DNA from: Pseudomonadota bacterium
Lineage (GTDB): Bacteria > Desulfobacterota > Desulfobacteria > Desulfobacterales > Desulfobacteraceae
Assembly (NCBI GenBank): GCA_018812385.1
Contig: JAHJDU010000383.1
Coordinates: 1-22,772, forward strand
Direction: 5' to 3'
Length of the DNA: 22,772 bases
In this document: piece after piece, positions 1 to 6,545 of the stretch
How the letters are laid out: each line of letters starts with the position of its first letter
How positions within the stretch are numbered: the first letter of the stretch is position 1
Notes under the pieces: model-generated
The model's database searches: none
Told to the model about the DNA's origin: nothing
What the model saw: only the letters and a program-made list of their open reading frames with translations
Translations under genes and position numbers: made by a program

Positions 1-813
1 GGCATGGAAGCCTTTGACCAGGTGAACTGGACACGGAGAGGCACCATAGAAGTGAATCATGCCAGCATGGAAACCACCATGCCGGGCGTATTTGCAGCAG
101 GTGACGCTGTTTCCGGCCCTGCAACCGTGATTGAGGCCATTGCCGGCGGGAAAAGAGCAGCAGAATCCATAGACCGTTATCTGAATAACATCCCTCAACC
201 AAGGATGCCTAAAATACCTGTCAGGTATACTATTGAACGGCCCATTGAAATGTCAGCCAGCCGGAAAATGACTCTTAAACGTCCTGAAATGCCCATGCTG
301 AATGTGGACCGGCGGCGAACCATGTTTCAGCAGGCAGAGCTTGGGTATGATGAAGAAAGTGTCCGCCAGGAAGCAGCCAGGTGTCTTCGGTGCGATATCT
401 GTCGAAGATGTGCCAAGTGTGTTGAGATCTGCCGGGACAAGATGGGAATTGATGCCCTGCAATTCGGATATATGAATTTTGATGATCCGACTGAAACAGA
501 TTTCAGGGCAACAAGTGAAAAATGCATTACCTGTGGGGCCTGTGTTGCCAATTGTGAAAACAACGCCATTGTCATTGAAGAAGAGGATGGTATAAGGATG
601 CTGAAGCTTTGCGGCACTATTTTGAACAAACAGGAGATTCAATATTGTGAAGAATGCAACGCCATGCTTCCATCCATAGAATATATGCAGTTTCTTTCCC
701 AGAAGACAGCAGATGTAACAAAAGTAACTGAGAACAGGCTTTTGTGCAATAATTGCCAGCGTAAGTTAAGTGCAAAGATTAATGTTGAAACACTGCCTGT
801 TAACCAAAGTTAA
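1..813 (+). CDS. GltD-like FAD oxidoreductase with Fe-S C-terminus (5' truncated)
   Basis: The reading frame is open to the window edge, so only the C-terminal ~270 residues are present. Residue numbers count from the first Met in the window. Residues 28-60 (GVFAAGDAVSGPATVIEAIAGG) are the typical FAD-binding C-terminal motif of the GltD/NfnB pyridine nucleotide-disulfide oxidoreductase group. A dense cysteine block follows (C127, C130, C133, C136, C139, C143), then a [4Fe-4S] motif C174-x2-C177-x2-C180-x3-C184. The tail has two CxxC pairs (C215/C218 and C248/C251) that could form a zinc ribbon or rubredoxin-like site. By family it should pass electrons between NAD(P)H, FAD and ferredoxin-type clusters in the cytoplasm. 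The NuoG/HoxU-like protein three genes downstream carries the same kind of CxxC...CxxC tail, suggesting one enzyme complex. The physiological partner is not identifiable here. Confidence 0.85.
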   Translation, partial: GMEAFDQVNWTRRGTIEVNHASMETTMPGVFAAGDAVSGPATVIEAIAGGKRAAESIDRYLNNIPQPRMPKIPVRYTIERPIEMSASRKMTLKRPEMPMLNVDRRRTMFQQAELGYDEESVRQEAARCLRCDICRRCAKCVEICRDKMGIDALQFGYMNFDDPTETDFRATSEKCITCGACVANCENNAIVIEEEDGIRMLKLCGTILNKQEIQYCEECNAMLPSIEYMQFLSQKTADVTKVTENRLLCNNCQRKLSAKINVETLPVNQS

Positions 814-829
814 ATAAAAGGAAATCATC

Positions 830-1039
830 ATGCAATTCCAGAGAGGAAATAAAATCGAGGTGTATAGAAAATCAGAGGATGAAGCCTGGGAGCCTTATAT
901 GGATGATTTTGTCGGGCTTCATGGGCTTGTAACTGACCCGGATACCACCATCAATGATCCAGATGCTTTAATTGAGGTCAGTCTGGAGGCTAAAGGCACC
1001 CACCGGCTGCCCCAGGATTGTTTAAGACTGATTGGTTAA
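830..1039 (+). CDS. 69-aa conserved-looking small protein, SH3-like pattern
   Basis: This is a 69-residue acidic soluble protein starting at an ATG preceded by AAGGAAA at good spacing, 16 nt after the flavoprotein stop. The pattern of short hydrophobic strands with Gly and Asp turns (RGNKIEVYR, GLHGLVTDPD, LIEVSL, GTHRLPQDCLRLI) suggests a small SH3-like beta barrel, as in small subunits that cap Fe-S enzymes. That fold is only inferred. No catalytic motif is visible and there is a single cysteine. Its position inside a tight redox operon makes an accessory or assembly role likely. I do not recognise the family. Confidence 0.7.
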   Translation: MQFQRGNKIEVYRKSEDEAWEPYMDDFVGLHGLVTDPDTTINDPDALIEVSLEAKGTHRLPQDCLRLIG

Positions 1040-1083
1040 GGAGCATTGATTAATCTTAGCATTTGCAAAGAAATGAGGATATC

Positions 1084-1533
1084 ATGAAAGTAAAAGATCT
1101 TTTAGAAGAATATTCCGGTCATTTTCATACCATAACCCAGGACCAGACAGTGGAACAGGCGCTTAAGCTGATGTCAGGCTATAATGTGTCTGCTCTGGTG
1201 GTAATGACAGATGGTACCTCTCAAGGTATTTTCACGGAGCGCGACCTTGTGCGGTGTCATATTATTTTTTCTGATAAAAATATGAATGAGATTTTGATCA
1301 AAGACGTTATGACATCCAAACTCATTGTGGCTGAACCGGAAGATACTGTTGAGGATGCCATGGGAATGATGATAAAGGCAAAGATCCGCCACTTGCCAGT
1401 GGTTTTTGAAGGACAGATCAAAGGGATGCTCAGCCTTGAAGATCTTGTCAAAAAGCATGTCAGTGTTTTAAACAAGGAGCTTCATTATCTCAAAGACTAT
1501 ATCTCAGATCTTCAGGATGCAGCCCATGATTGA
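1084..1533 (+). CDS. CBS-domain pair protein
   Basis: This 149-aa protein is made almost entirely of two CBS motifs: about residues 1-60 (VKDLLEE...TITQDQTVEQALKLM...GIFTERDLVR) and 72-128 (IKDVMTSKL...EPEDTVEDAMGMM...HLPVVFEGQIKGMLSLEDLV). A short helical tail follows. CBS pairs bind adenine nucleotides (AMP, ATP, NAD, SAM) and usually act as energy or redox sensors. The start is set at ATG 1084, which has GAGG seven bases upstream, rather than the in-frame TTG at 1063. The 3' end overlaps the next gene by 8 nt, so the two are probably translationally coupled. Being sandwiched between two Fe-S redox proteins suggests nucleotide-dependent control of that enzyme. No DNA-binding or enzymatic domain is attached. 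Confidence 0.85.
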   Translation: MKVKDLLEEYSGHFHTITQDQTVEQALKLMSGYNVSALVVMTDGTSQGIFTERDLVRCHIIFSDKNMNEILIKDVMTSKLIVAEPEDTVEDAMGMMIKAKIRHLPVVFEGQIKGMLSLEDLVKKHVSVLNKELHYLKDYISDLQDAAHD

Positions 1534-2284
1534 TATCTTCATTGATGATAAGAAAATTTCTGCCGAGGAAAACCAGACCATCCTTCAGGTGGCAAAGGCA
1601 AACGGTATAAAAATACCTCATTTATGTTTTCACCCTGCCCTGAAGCCGTCCGGCTCATGCAAGCTTTGTGGTGTTGAAGTATCCTCCCCTGCTGGAAAAC
1701 ATGTGGTTATGCTGTCCTGTATTATTAAGGTTAAGGAAAAGCTTGAGATAAGGACAAATTCAGAGCTGGTGAAAACCACCCGTACAAAAGCGTTTAACAA
1801 ATTGCTTCAGATGGCACCGGATTCATTGCGGATCAGGAACCTTGCAAAGGAATTTGATGTTGCTGTCATCCCACCGCCTGACGGCTGTATTCGTTGCCGC
1901 CTGTGTATCAGGGTATGCAATGAAATTATAAAAGCCAAAGCCTTGAAAATGGTAAAGACTGAAAATGGAAGCATGGTGGTTCCAGAACCAGGGCGTTGCA
2001 ATGGGTGCGGAACCTGTGCCAACCTTTGTCCCACCAAAATTATCAAGGTGGTTGATCTGGACAATGTAAGGACTGTTTCCATAAAAAAAGAGACCATCGG
2101 GCAACTGCCCCTGGAGCGGTGCGAGGGATGCGGGACAATGTATGCAACTATAAATTTTATCAAACATGTGGAAGAAACCACCCATACCCACCCGGACACA
2201 AAGGAACATCACCATCTTTGCTCATCATGTATAAAGCTCATGTCAAACAGGGCCGCAACTGAAAGGGAAAGAATAAAAAAATGA
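1526..2284 (+). CDS. NuoG/HoxU-like [2Fe-2S]/2x[4Fe-4S] electron-transfer subunit
   Basis: This 252-aa cytoplasmic iron-sulfur protein begins with a plant-type [2Fe-2S] domain (C34, C45, C48, C65), as in the N-termini of NuoG, HoxU and HydC. The usual His-Cys3 cluster segment after it is replaced by a short helical linker. Two [4Fe-4S] motifs follow: C121-x2-C124-x2-C127-x3-C131 and C158-x2-C161-x2-C164-x3-C168. The C-terminus has a His-rich stretch (TTHTHPDTKEHHH) flanked by C199xxC202 and C232xxC235, resembling the tail of the flavoprotein at 1-813. ATG 1526 is chosen over ATG 1517 because AGGA lies at proper spacing before it. It is likely the electron-wire subunit partnering the upstream flavoprotein. 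Relation to BamI-type subunits of class II benzoyl-CoA reductase is possible but not shown. Confidence 0.85.
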   Translation: MIDIFIDDKKISAEENQTILQVAKANGIKIPHLCFHPALKPSGSCKLCGVEVSSPAGKHVVMLSCIIKVKEKLEIRTNSELVKTTRTKAFNKLLQMAPDSLRIRNLAKEFDVAVIPPPDGCIRCRLCIRVCNEIIKAKALKMVKTENGSMVVPEPGRCNGCGTCANLCPTKIIKVVDLDNVRTVSIKKETIGQLPLERCEGCGTMYATINFIKHVEETTHTHPDTKEHHHLCSSCIKLMSNRAATERERIKK

Positions 2285-2538
2285 TGGTTTCAGCGCTTAA
2301 ATCTGCTTTTTATAGTATCGTCCACCAATGGCGGATTATCATATCATGGTGCATAAAAATCATTGCATTATATAAAAACCATTGTAAAATGCATAAGTAC
2401 TTGAAAATAAAATTATTTATCAAAGAGAATACAGCAAATGCAATAAAAAAAATGGCAGGAGTTTTCCATCGCTGGTCCCAGGATGCAGAACTACCGGCTT
2501 GGAATATAATAAATAAACCATGCTGTCTATGGTGCTAA
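2281..2538 (+). CDS. Doubtful 85-aa basic hydrophobic ORF
   Basis: The ATG overlaps the stop of the Fe-S protein gene (ATGA), an arrangement typical of coupled genes, and AAGGGAAAG lies upstream. The product would be a lysine-rich 85-aa peptide with one hydrophobic segment (IIISWCIKIIALY) and a Cys/Trp-rich end (CCLWC). No family is recognised, and codon use looks more AT-rich and less regular than in the neighbours, so it may be noncoding. If it is not a gene, 2285-2711 is a 427-base intergenic stretch whose right half holds the promoter and repeats listed separately. Confidence 0.3.
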   Translation: MMVSALKSAFYSIVHQWRIIISWCIKIIALYKNHCKMHKYLKIKLFIKENTANAIKKMAGVFHRWSQDAELPAWNIINKPCCLWC

Positions 2539-2610
2539 CTTATTTAAAACACGGCAAAACAAAAATCTATCACTCCCATCTGCCTGAATATTACCGATGG
2601 CCTTGATAGA

Positions 2611-2626
2611 TGGCATGGTCTTTGCT
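2611..2626 (+). promoter_or_regulatory. Sigma-54 (-24/-12) promoter candidate
   Basis: TGGCATGGTCTTTGCT matches the sigma-54 consensus TGGCACGN4TTGCW at 10 of the 11 specified bases (T for C at the sixth). The invariant GG and GC are separated by exactly 10 bp. A start near 2637 would give a ~75-nt leader before the TSUP gene at 2712. The operon it would drive ends with a sigma-54-dependent response regulator, which supports the call and suggests autoregulation. No experimental start site is known. Confidence 0.65.
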
Positions 2627-2651
2627 GTGTGTTTAATATAAAGATCGGGAC

Positions 2652-2687
2652 GTCCAATGTATGTTGGACAAAGTATGTTGGACAAAA
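2652..2687 (+). repeat. Tandem 14-bp repeat plus inverted repeat in the TSUP leader
   Basis: TATGTTGGACAAAG (2660-2673) is immediately followed by TATGTTGGACAAAA (2674-2687). The first TTGGAC also pairs with GTCCAA at 2652-2657, giving a 6-bp stem with the loop TGTATG. The element lies between the predicted sigma-54 start and the TSUP ribosome-binding site (GGAGG, about 2701). It could be an operator or a leader structure. Confidence 0.6.
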
Positions 2688-2711
2688 TAACTTATTGATT
2701 GGAGGAAGTTT

Positions 2712-3854
2712 ATGAAACACAAATTTACATGGGTTGTTTTACTAATCATGGCTGCTGCCATCATTTTTCCACTGATAGCGGCGGAACCTGTCATGGCAGA
2801 CAAATTGTCTGACGCGATTGCTGCCGTTCCCCAGGGAACCGGGAAAGGTCAGATCGACCCGGCTGCCGCTAAAGGGTTTCTTGGAATTCCAGGTGGTCCA
2901 TCCCCAGGATTGCTGATCTGCTTTTTATGGGCAGTGTGGGTAGGTTGGATTTTCTCAACAGTTGGTGCCTTTGGTGGCATCATGGCCGGGGTTGGGCACA
3001 TTACCATTTTTGGTCTGGGTGCCTATGCCAAAACCTTTAAAGAGACCTCACCAGGGCTGAACAAGATGATGACTGACAGCATCCGGGTGTCCAACCAGTG
3101 GCTGGTGGGTTTGTCTGCCCTGGTTTCCAGCATCAACTATGGGCGCCAGAAACGGCTTGTGACCTCTCTTGGATTTTTCCTGGGCATTGGTGCCCTGCTT
3201 GCCACCCTGATGGTTGTGTACGGCACTGCCGGCAAGATCAGTTTTTCACAGTACCAGGGCTATTTCGGACTGTGCGTATTTCTCATTGCCATGTTCATGA
3301 TCTATGAAATGTCCCCCAAGGGTCAGGCGAAAAAAAAATCAGCCAAAGCTGCGGCCAAAGCCTTTGAGGATACAGTAAAAGCCAAGGGCGATATTTCGGA
3401 ACAGGGGGTTAAAACCCTGAAGTGGAGTTTTATAAAAACAGAAATTTCTTTCTTTGGTCAAAAATTCAGCTTCAGCCCCATGTGGGCATTGGCGGGTGGT
3501 TTCTTTATTTCAGCCCTGGCCTCTTTTATCGGTGTTGGCGGCGGGTTCCTTTATGTGCCCTTTTTAACCAGCGTCGCAGGTCTGCCCATGTTTGTTGTTG
3601 CCGGCACATCTGCTCTGGCTGTGCTTATCGGAATGATTTTTTCGATTTTCAACTTCATGGTCATCAAGGGGGTTATGATTTACTGGCCCATGATCGGTAT
3701 TGAACTGGTCGGTATTTTTGTGGGTTCCATGATCGGCCCCCGAACCGGGAAATACATTCCTGAAAAAGCACTCAAATGGATCTTCCTGGTATTGGCCTTC
3801 TACATTGGTCTTCGTTATACCTTGAGAGGATTTTTCGGTATCGCAATGCTTTAA
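2712..3854 (+). CDS. TSUP (TauE/SafE) family membrane transporter
   Basis: This 380-aa polytopic membrane protein is preceded by a strong GGAGGA ribosome-binding site. Residues 6-29 form a hydrophobic N-terminal segment that looks like a signal peptide (ending AAEPVMA), followed by ~40 periplasmic residues. The TSUP halves follow, with glycine-rich motifs GAFGGIMAGV (85-94) and IGVGGGFLYVP (273-283) and the family-typical AGTSALAV (297-304). A charged cytoplasmic loop of about 45 residues (200-245) separates the halves. TSUP proteins export or import sulfite, thiosulfate, sulfoacetate, taurine-derived sulfonates or other small anions. The actual substrate cannot be read from sequence. It is the first gene of the putative sigma-54 operon, which includes a sensor kinase and regulator, so regulated anion export or sensing is plausible. 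Confidence 0.85.
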   Translation: MKHKFTWVVLLIMAAAIIFPLIAAEPVMADKLSDAIAAVPQGTGKGQIDPAAAKGFLGIPGGPSPGLLICFLWAVWVGWIFSTVGAFGGIMAGVGHITIFGLGAYAKTFKETSPGLNKMMTDSIRVSNQWLVGLSALVSSINYGRQKRLVTSLGFFLGIGALLATLMVVYGTAGKISFSQYQGYFGLCVFLIAMFMIYEMSPKGQAKKKSAKAAAKAFEDTVKAKGDISEQGVKTLKWSFIKTEISFFGQKFSFSPMWALAGGFFISALASFIGVGGGFLYVPFLTSVAGLPMFVVAGTSALAVLIGMIFSIFNFMVIKGVMIYWPMIGIELVGIFVGSMIGPRTGKYIPEKALKWIFLVLAFYIGLRYTLRGFFGIAML

Positions 3855-3867
3855 AGTAGAGTTAAAC

Positions 3868-3900
3868 GTGGGCGATCACTTGGAAAGGTGACCCGCCCAC
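3868..3900 (+). terminator. Hairpin after the TSUP gene (attenuator-like)
   Basis: GTGGGCG (3868-3874) pairs with CGCCCAC (3894-3900), and an inner TCAC/GGTGA pairing extends the stem. It is followed by a short, interrupted T stretch (actctttt). The weak U-tract and the same-strand gene 66 bases downstream suggest partial termination or mRNA 3'-end protection that keeps TSUP levels above those of the downstream genes. Confidence 0.5.
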
Positions 3901-3965
3901 ACTCTTTTCCCATGCCCCCTGTGCCATTGGTGGCATAAAAGCGTTTTTACGAGGAAACAATTAAG

Positions 3966-4531
3966 ATGGTAGATGCATTAAATCATTTCTATTTTTTAAT
4001 CGACGGGCTACTGATCGTGTTTTACCGGTTCACTGATATTGCCATTGTGGACTATATGATTGGTACCTTCTGCTTGTCCATGATAGCGGTGGTCCTGGGA
4101 GAGTTTACCGTTTCCATTGCTCTGAAGTTCAATAAAAAATACATTGGCCAGCTCTCAGAGAAAATGAACCGGAAAGAATCTATGGCCATCGCTGCCTATG
4201 AAAAGGGAGACATGGACGGGTACAAGGCTTTGAACAAGCAGGCCTCCGATGCCTGGGGCAAGAAATTTTTTACCATGATGGGGCATTCCGCGGCTATCCT
4301 CTGGCCCATTCCCTTTGCCCTGGGCTGGATGCAGACCCGCTTCCAAGGTGTGGACTTTGAAATCTCATTTCCTTTTTCTCTGGTCATGGATTCTGTGGGC
4401 TATACCTTTTCCTTTTCCCCATCTATATATTGAGTCGCATCGTCTTTGCTCATATGCGGCCTTGGCTCCCCTATTTTTCTTCTGTACACAAAAGCCTTAT
4501 GGAAACCGCTGGTGATTCAAAACCGTCTTAA
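3966..4531 (+). CDS. EMC3/TMCO1-like membrane protein, frameshifted
   Basis: The frame from ATG 3966 (GAGGAAA upstream) stops at TGA 4431 after 155 residues. Its last few residues (FSFSPSIY) break off in what should be a membrane segment. Adding one base in the T/C run around 4408-4419 moves translation into a frame that continues FFPIYILSRIVFAHMRPWLPYF and ends at TAA 4529-4531, giving 188 aa. The protein has TM1 at about 28-53, a charged cytosolic stretch with coiled-coil character (54-100, including KGDMDGYKALNKQASDAW), TM2 at about 103-120 and a TM3 created by the corrected frame. That three-helix layout with a charged loop after TM1 resembles the DUF106/EMC3/TMCO1 branch of the Oxa1/YidC insertase superfamily. 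The resemblance is by pattern only. The disruption may be a sequencing error or a real mutation. Confidence 0.6.
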
Positions 4532-4535
4532 TTCA

Positions 4536-5030
4536 TTGAAGCGTCAGAACAAAGGCCTGGGATTCAAAATGGTGTTGGCACTAGCCACAGCAGGGTTGGT
4601 TTTTTTACCTTTGAACGTATATGCCACCCAGCTTCACGCAAGCTCGGAAGGGATTATCACCCACCAGATCGGACATCTTTTTTTTCTTTTTTCCATGGTG
4701 GCCCTTATTTTTACCATCACAGACAAAGGTTTGGATAAACAAAAAGGATGGCGACTGATTCAATACTCAGCCTTTTTTTTTATTCTCTGGAACCTGGATG
4801 CCATCACAGCCCATTTTTTTGATAACCAGATCCATGCCGTCAAAATTGAGAATATTTCCTTTGGGAAAATGAGGATCATTACCAACAATGATTCATCACT
4901 GCTGGCCTGGTTTTATTATGTATTAAAACTGGATCATCTGCTATGCGTGCCAGCCATGCTGTTCCTTTATAAAGGTCTTTCAAATCTTGTTGAAGACCAG
5001 AAACAGATAATGGCGAAAAAAGATACCTGA
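4536..5030 (+). CDS. Membrane protein of unknown function, partner of the histidine kinase
   Basis: About 164 aa. A start at TTG 4536 (four bases after the corrected upstream stop) gives a good signal peptide with a charged n-region (KRQNKGLGFK) and the core MVLALATAGLVFLPLNVYA. ATG 4570 is the alternative start. Hydrophobic segments follow around HQIGHLFFLFSMVALIFTI, WRLIQYSAFFFILWNL and SLLAWFYYVLKLDHLLCVPAMLFLY. Histidines recur at or near membrane edges (LHASS, THQIGH, AHFFDNQIHA, KLDHLLC), which could bind a metal or heme, but no known motif is present. Its stop overlaps the kinase start (TGATG), so the two are translationally coupled. The protein probably acts with the kinase as a sensing subunit. 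No family recognised. Confidence 0.65.
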   Translation: MKRQNKGLGFKMVLALATAGLVFLPLNVYATQLHASSEGIITHQIGHLFFLFSMVALIFTITDKGLDKQKGWRLIQYSAFFFILWNLDAITAHFFDNQIHAVKIENISFGKMRIITNNDSSLLAWFYYVLKLDHLLCVPAMLFLYKGLSNLVEDQKQIMAKKDT

Positions 5031-6526
5031 TGATCACCTCGTTTATTCCCATACTGGCAGTGGATGTTTTAGGGTCTGTGGCTATGGTTGTCATTGCACT
5101 GCTGTCTCTTTATAAAGCCAGAAGACTCAGGGAAATGGATCCTGACAATGCCGTATTCCTTTATCTGTTGTGGATCAGTGTGGGGTTTATGATTTTTGCC
5201 CTGTCAAGATCCCTTGGCCATATTTTAAGACAGTTTTTAATCCTATCATCCAATGCAGAAACCTGGCATGCCATCAGCTCCTATACGGGCAGTGTGAACA
5301 CGGTTTCTTTCATGCTGGTGGGGCTGGTCACTCTTTTTTTTAAACAAAGCTGGAATATTAACGAAAAAATCCATTCGAGCAGGAAAAAACTTGAGAACAC
5401 CCATATTAAACTCAAGAATCTGAATCAGACCCTTGAGCAAAAAGTCATTGAGAGAACAGAGAGGCTCACAAGCAGCGAGCATAAGTGCCGCAGAATATTT
5501 GAGCAATCCCTGGATACCATTATTGTTACGGACTATGAATTCAAGGTTCTGGAGATTAATCCGGCCGGGATTGCATTGACAGGATATCCCCGGGACGAAA
5601 TGATTATTAAGAAAATGAGCGTAGGCAGTTTTTTTGCCGATCCGTCTGAATGGGATAAAATCACCAATAAGATCGCTTTAAAGGAATATATATTAAATGA
5701 AGAAGCTGAATTCTTAAGACCGGACAATGAGTCTTTACTGGTTCTGATCACGGGTGGTGTTGATTACGGCGCATTTGGATGTGCAAAATCTTACCATTTT
5801 ATCATCAAGAACGTCAGTGAAAAAAGACAGATGGAGCGGCAGATTGCCCAGGCAGATAAACTTGCTGCCCTGGGAGAATTGTCGGCTGGCGTGGCCCATG
5901 AAATAAACAACCCTTTAGGAATTATTCTTGGGTATACGCAACTTTTGTTAAAAGAGGAGCCTGAACACAAAGATGATTTAAAAATCATAGAAAAACATGT
6001 GCAGAATTGCAAAACAGTTGTGTCGGATCTTCTTTCCTTTTCACGAAAAGGATCATCTAAAATGGGTATTGTTGATATAAACAAGGTAGTTGATGGCGTG
6101 GTCAATTTTTTATCCAACCATTCTGATTTCAGAAATATTGAAATGACCTTGAATCCGCATACAGGGGACAGGCTCAATATTCTTGGCAATGAACAGGAAC
6201 TGGCCCAGGTGATTGTGAACCTGCTCATTAATGCCTGTCATGCTGTTGAAGGAAAAGGCAAAATTGGTATTGCCACCCATAAAACAGTGCAGGACAAAAT
6301 CCTGATCATGGTGAAAGATAATGGAAAAGGGGTTGAAAAAAAGAATTTATCCAGGATTTTTGATCCGTTTTTCACAACAAAACCAGTTGGTCAGGGCACA
6401 GGACTTGGTCTTTCCGTGGGATATGGTATTATTAAAAGGCACCAGGGAGATATAAGTGTAAAAAGCAGTGAAGAAAAAGGCACTGTTTTTACCATCAGCC
6501 TTCCTGCTGATAGAACAAAAACATAA
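5030..6526 (+). CDS. Membrane-bound PAS sensor histidine kinase
   Basis: This 498-aa kinase has three N-terminal membrane segments (about 5-28, 42-62, 85-105). A coiled coil (112-150) follows, then one PAS domain (about 152-265, starting CRRIFEQSLDTIIVTDYEFKVLEINPAG) and the HisKA domain with phospho-acceptor H290 in AGVAHEINNPLG. The HATPase domain shows the N box (N401 in LLINACHAV), G1 box DNGKG (430-434), FDPFFTTK F box and G2 box GTGLGL. It should autophosphorylate and pass phosphate to D54 of the response regulator encoded 19 nt downstream. The very short loops between membrane helices leave little room for a periplasmic ligand domain. Sensing may therefore rely on the preceding membrane protein, on the PAS domain or on the TSUP transporter. 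Confidence 0.92.
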   Translation: MITSFIPILAVDVLGSVAMVVIALLSLYKARRLREMDPDNAVFLYLLWISVGFMIFALSRSLGHILRQFLILSSNAETWHAISSYTGSVNTVSFMLVGLVTLFFKQSWNINEKIHSSRKKLENTHIKLKNLNQTLEQKVIERTERLTSSEHKCRRIFEQSLDTIIVTDYEFKVLEINPAGIALTGYPRDEMIIKKMSVGSFFADPSEWDKITNKIALKEYILNEEAEFLRPDNESLLVLITGGVDYGAFGCAKSYHFIIKNVSEKRQMERQIAQADKLAALGELSAGVAHEINNPLGIILGYTQLLLKEEPEHKDDLKIIEKHVQNCKTVVSDLLSFSRKGSSKMGIVDINKVVDGVVNFLSNHSDFRNIEMTLNPHTGDRLNILGNEQELAQVIVNLLINACHAVEGKGKIGIATHKTVQDKILIMVKDNGKGVEKKNLSRIFDPFFTTKPVGQGTGLGLSVGYGIIKRHQGDISVKSSEEKGTVFTISLPADRTKT

Positions 6527-6545
6527 GAGCGATCAGGGGATCAAA

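Noticed and set aside
3928..3946. A -24/-12-like GG-N10-GC (TGGTGGCATAAAAGC) before the 3966 gene
   Set aside because: The -12 half reads AAGC instead of TTGC and the gene lies inside an operon; likely chance.
4431..4433. TGA as a selenocysteine codon joining the 3966 and 4446 frames
   Set aside because: The in-frame extension lacks a conserved redox context and no convincing SECIS hairpin follows. The -1-shifted frame gives a better membrane protein ending right at the next gene.
6468..6545. Upstream in-frame extension of the response regulator
   Set aside because: It would overlap the kinase gene by 59 nt and lacks a ribosome-binding site; receiver domains start at MKANILVVDD.
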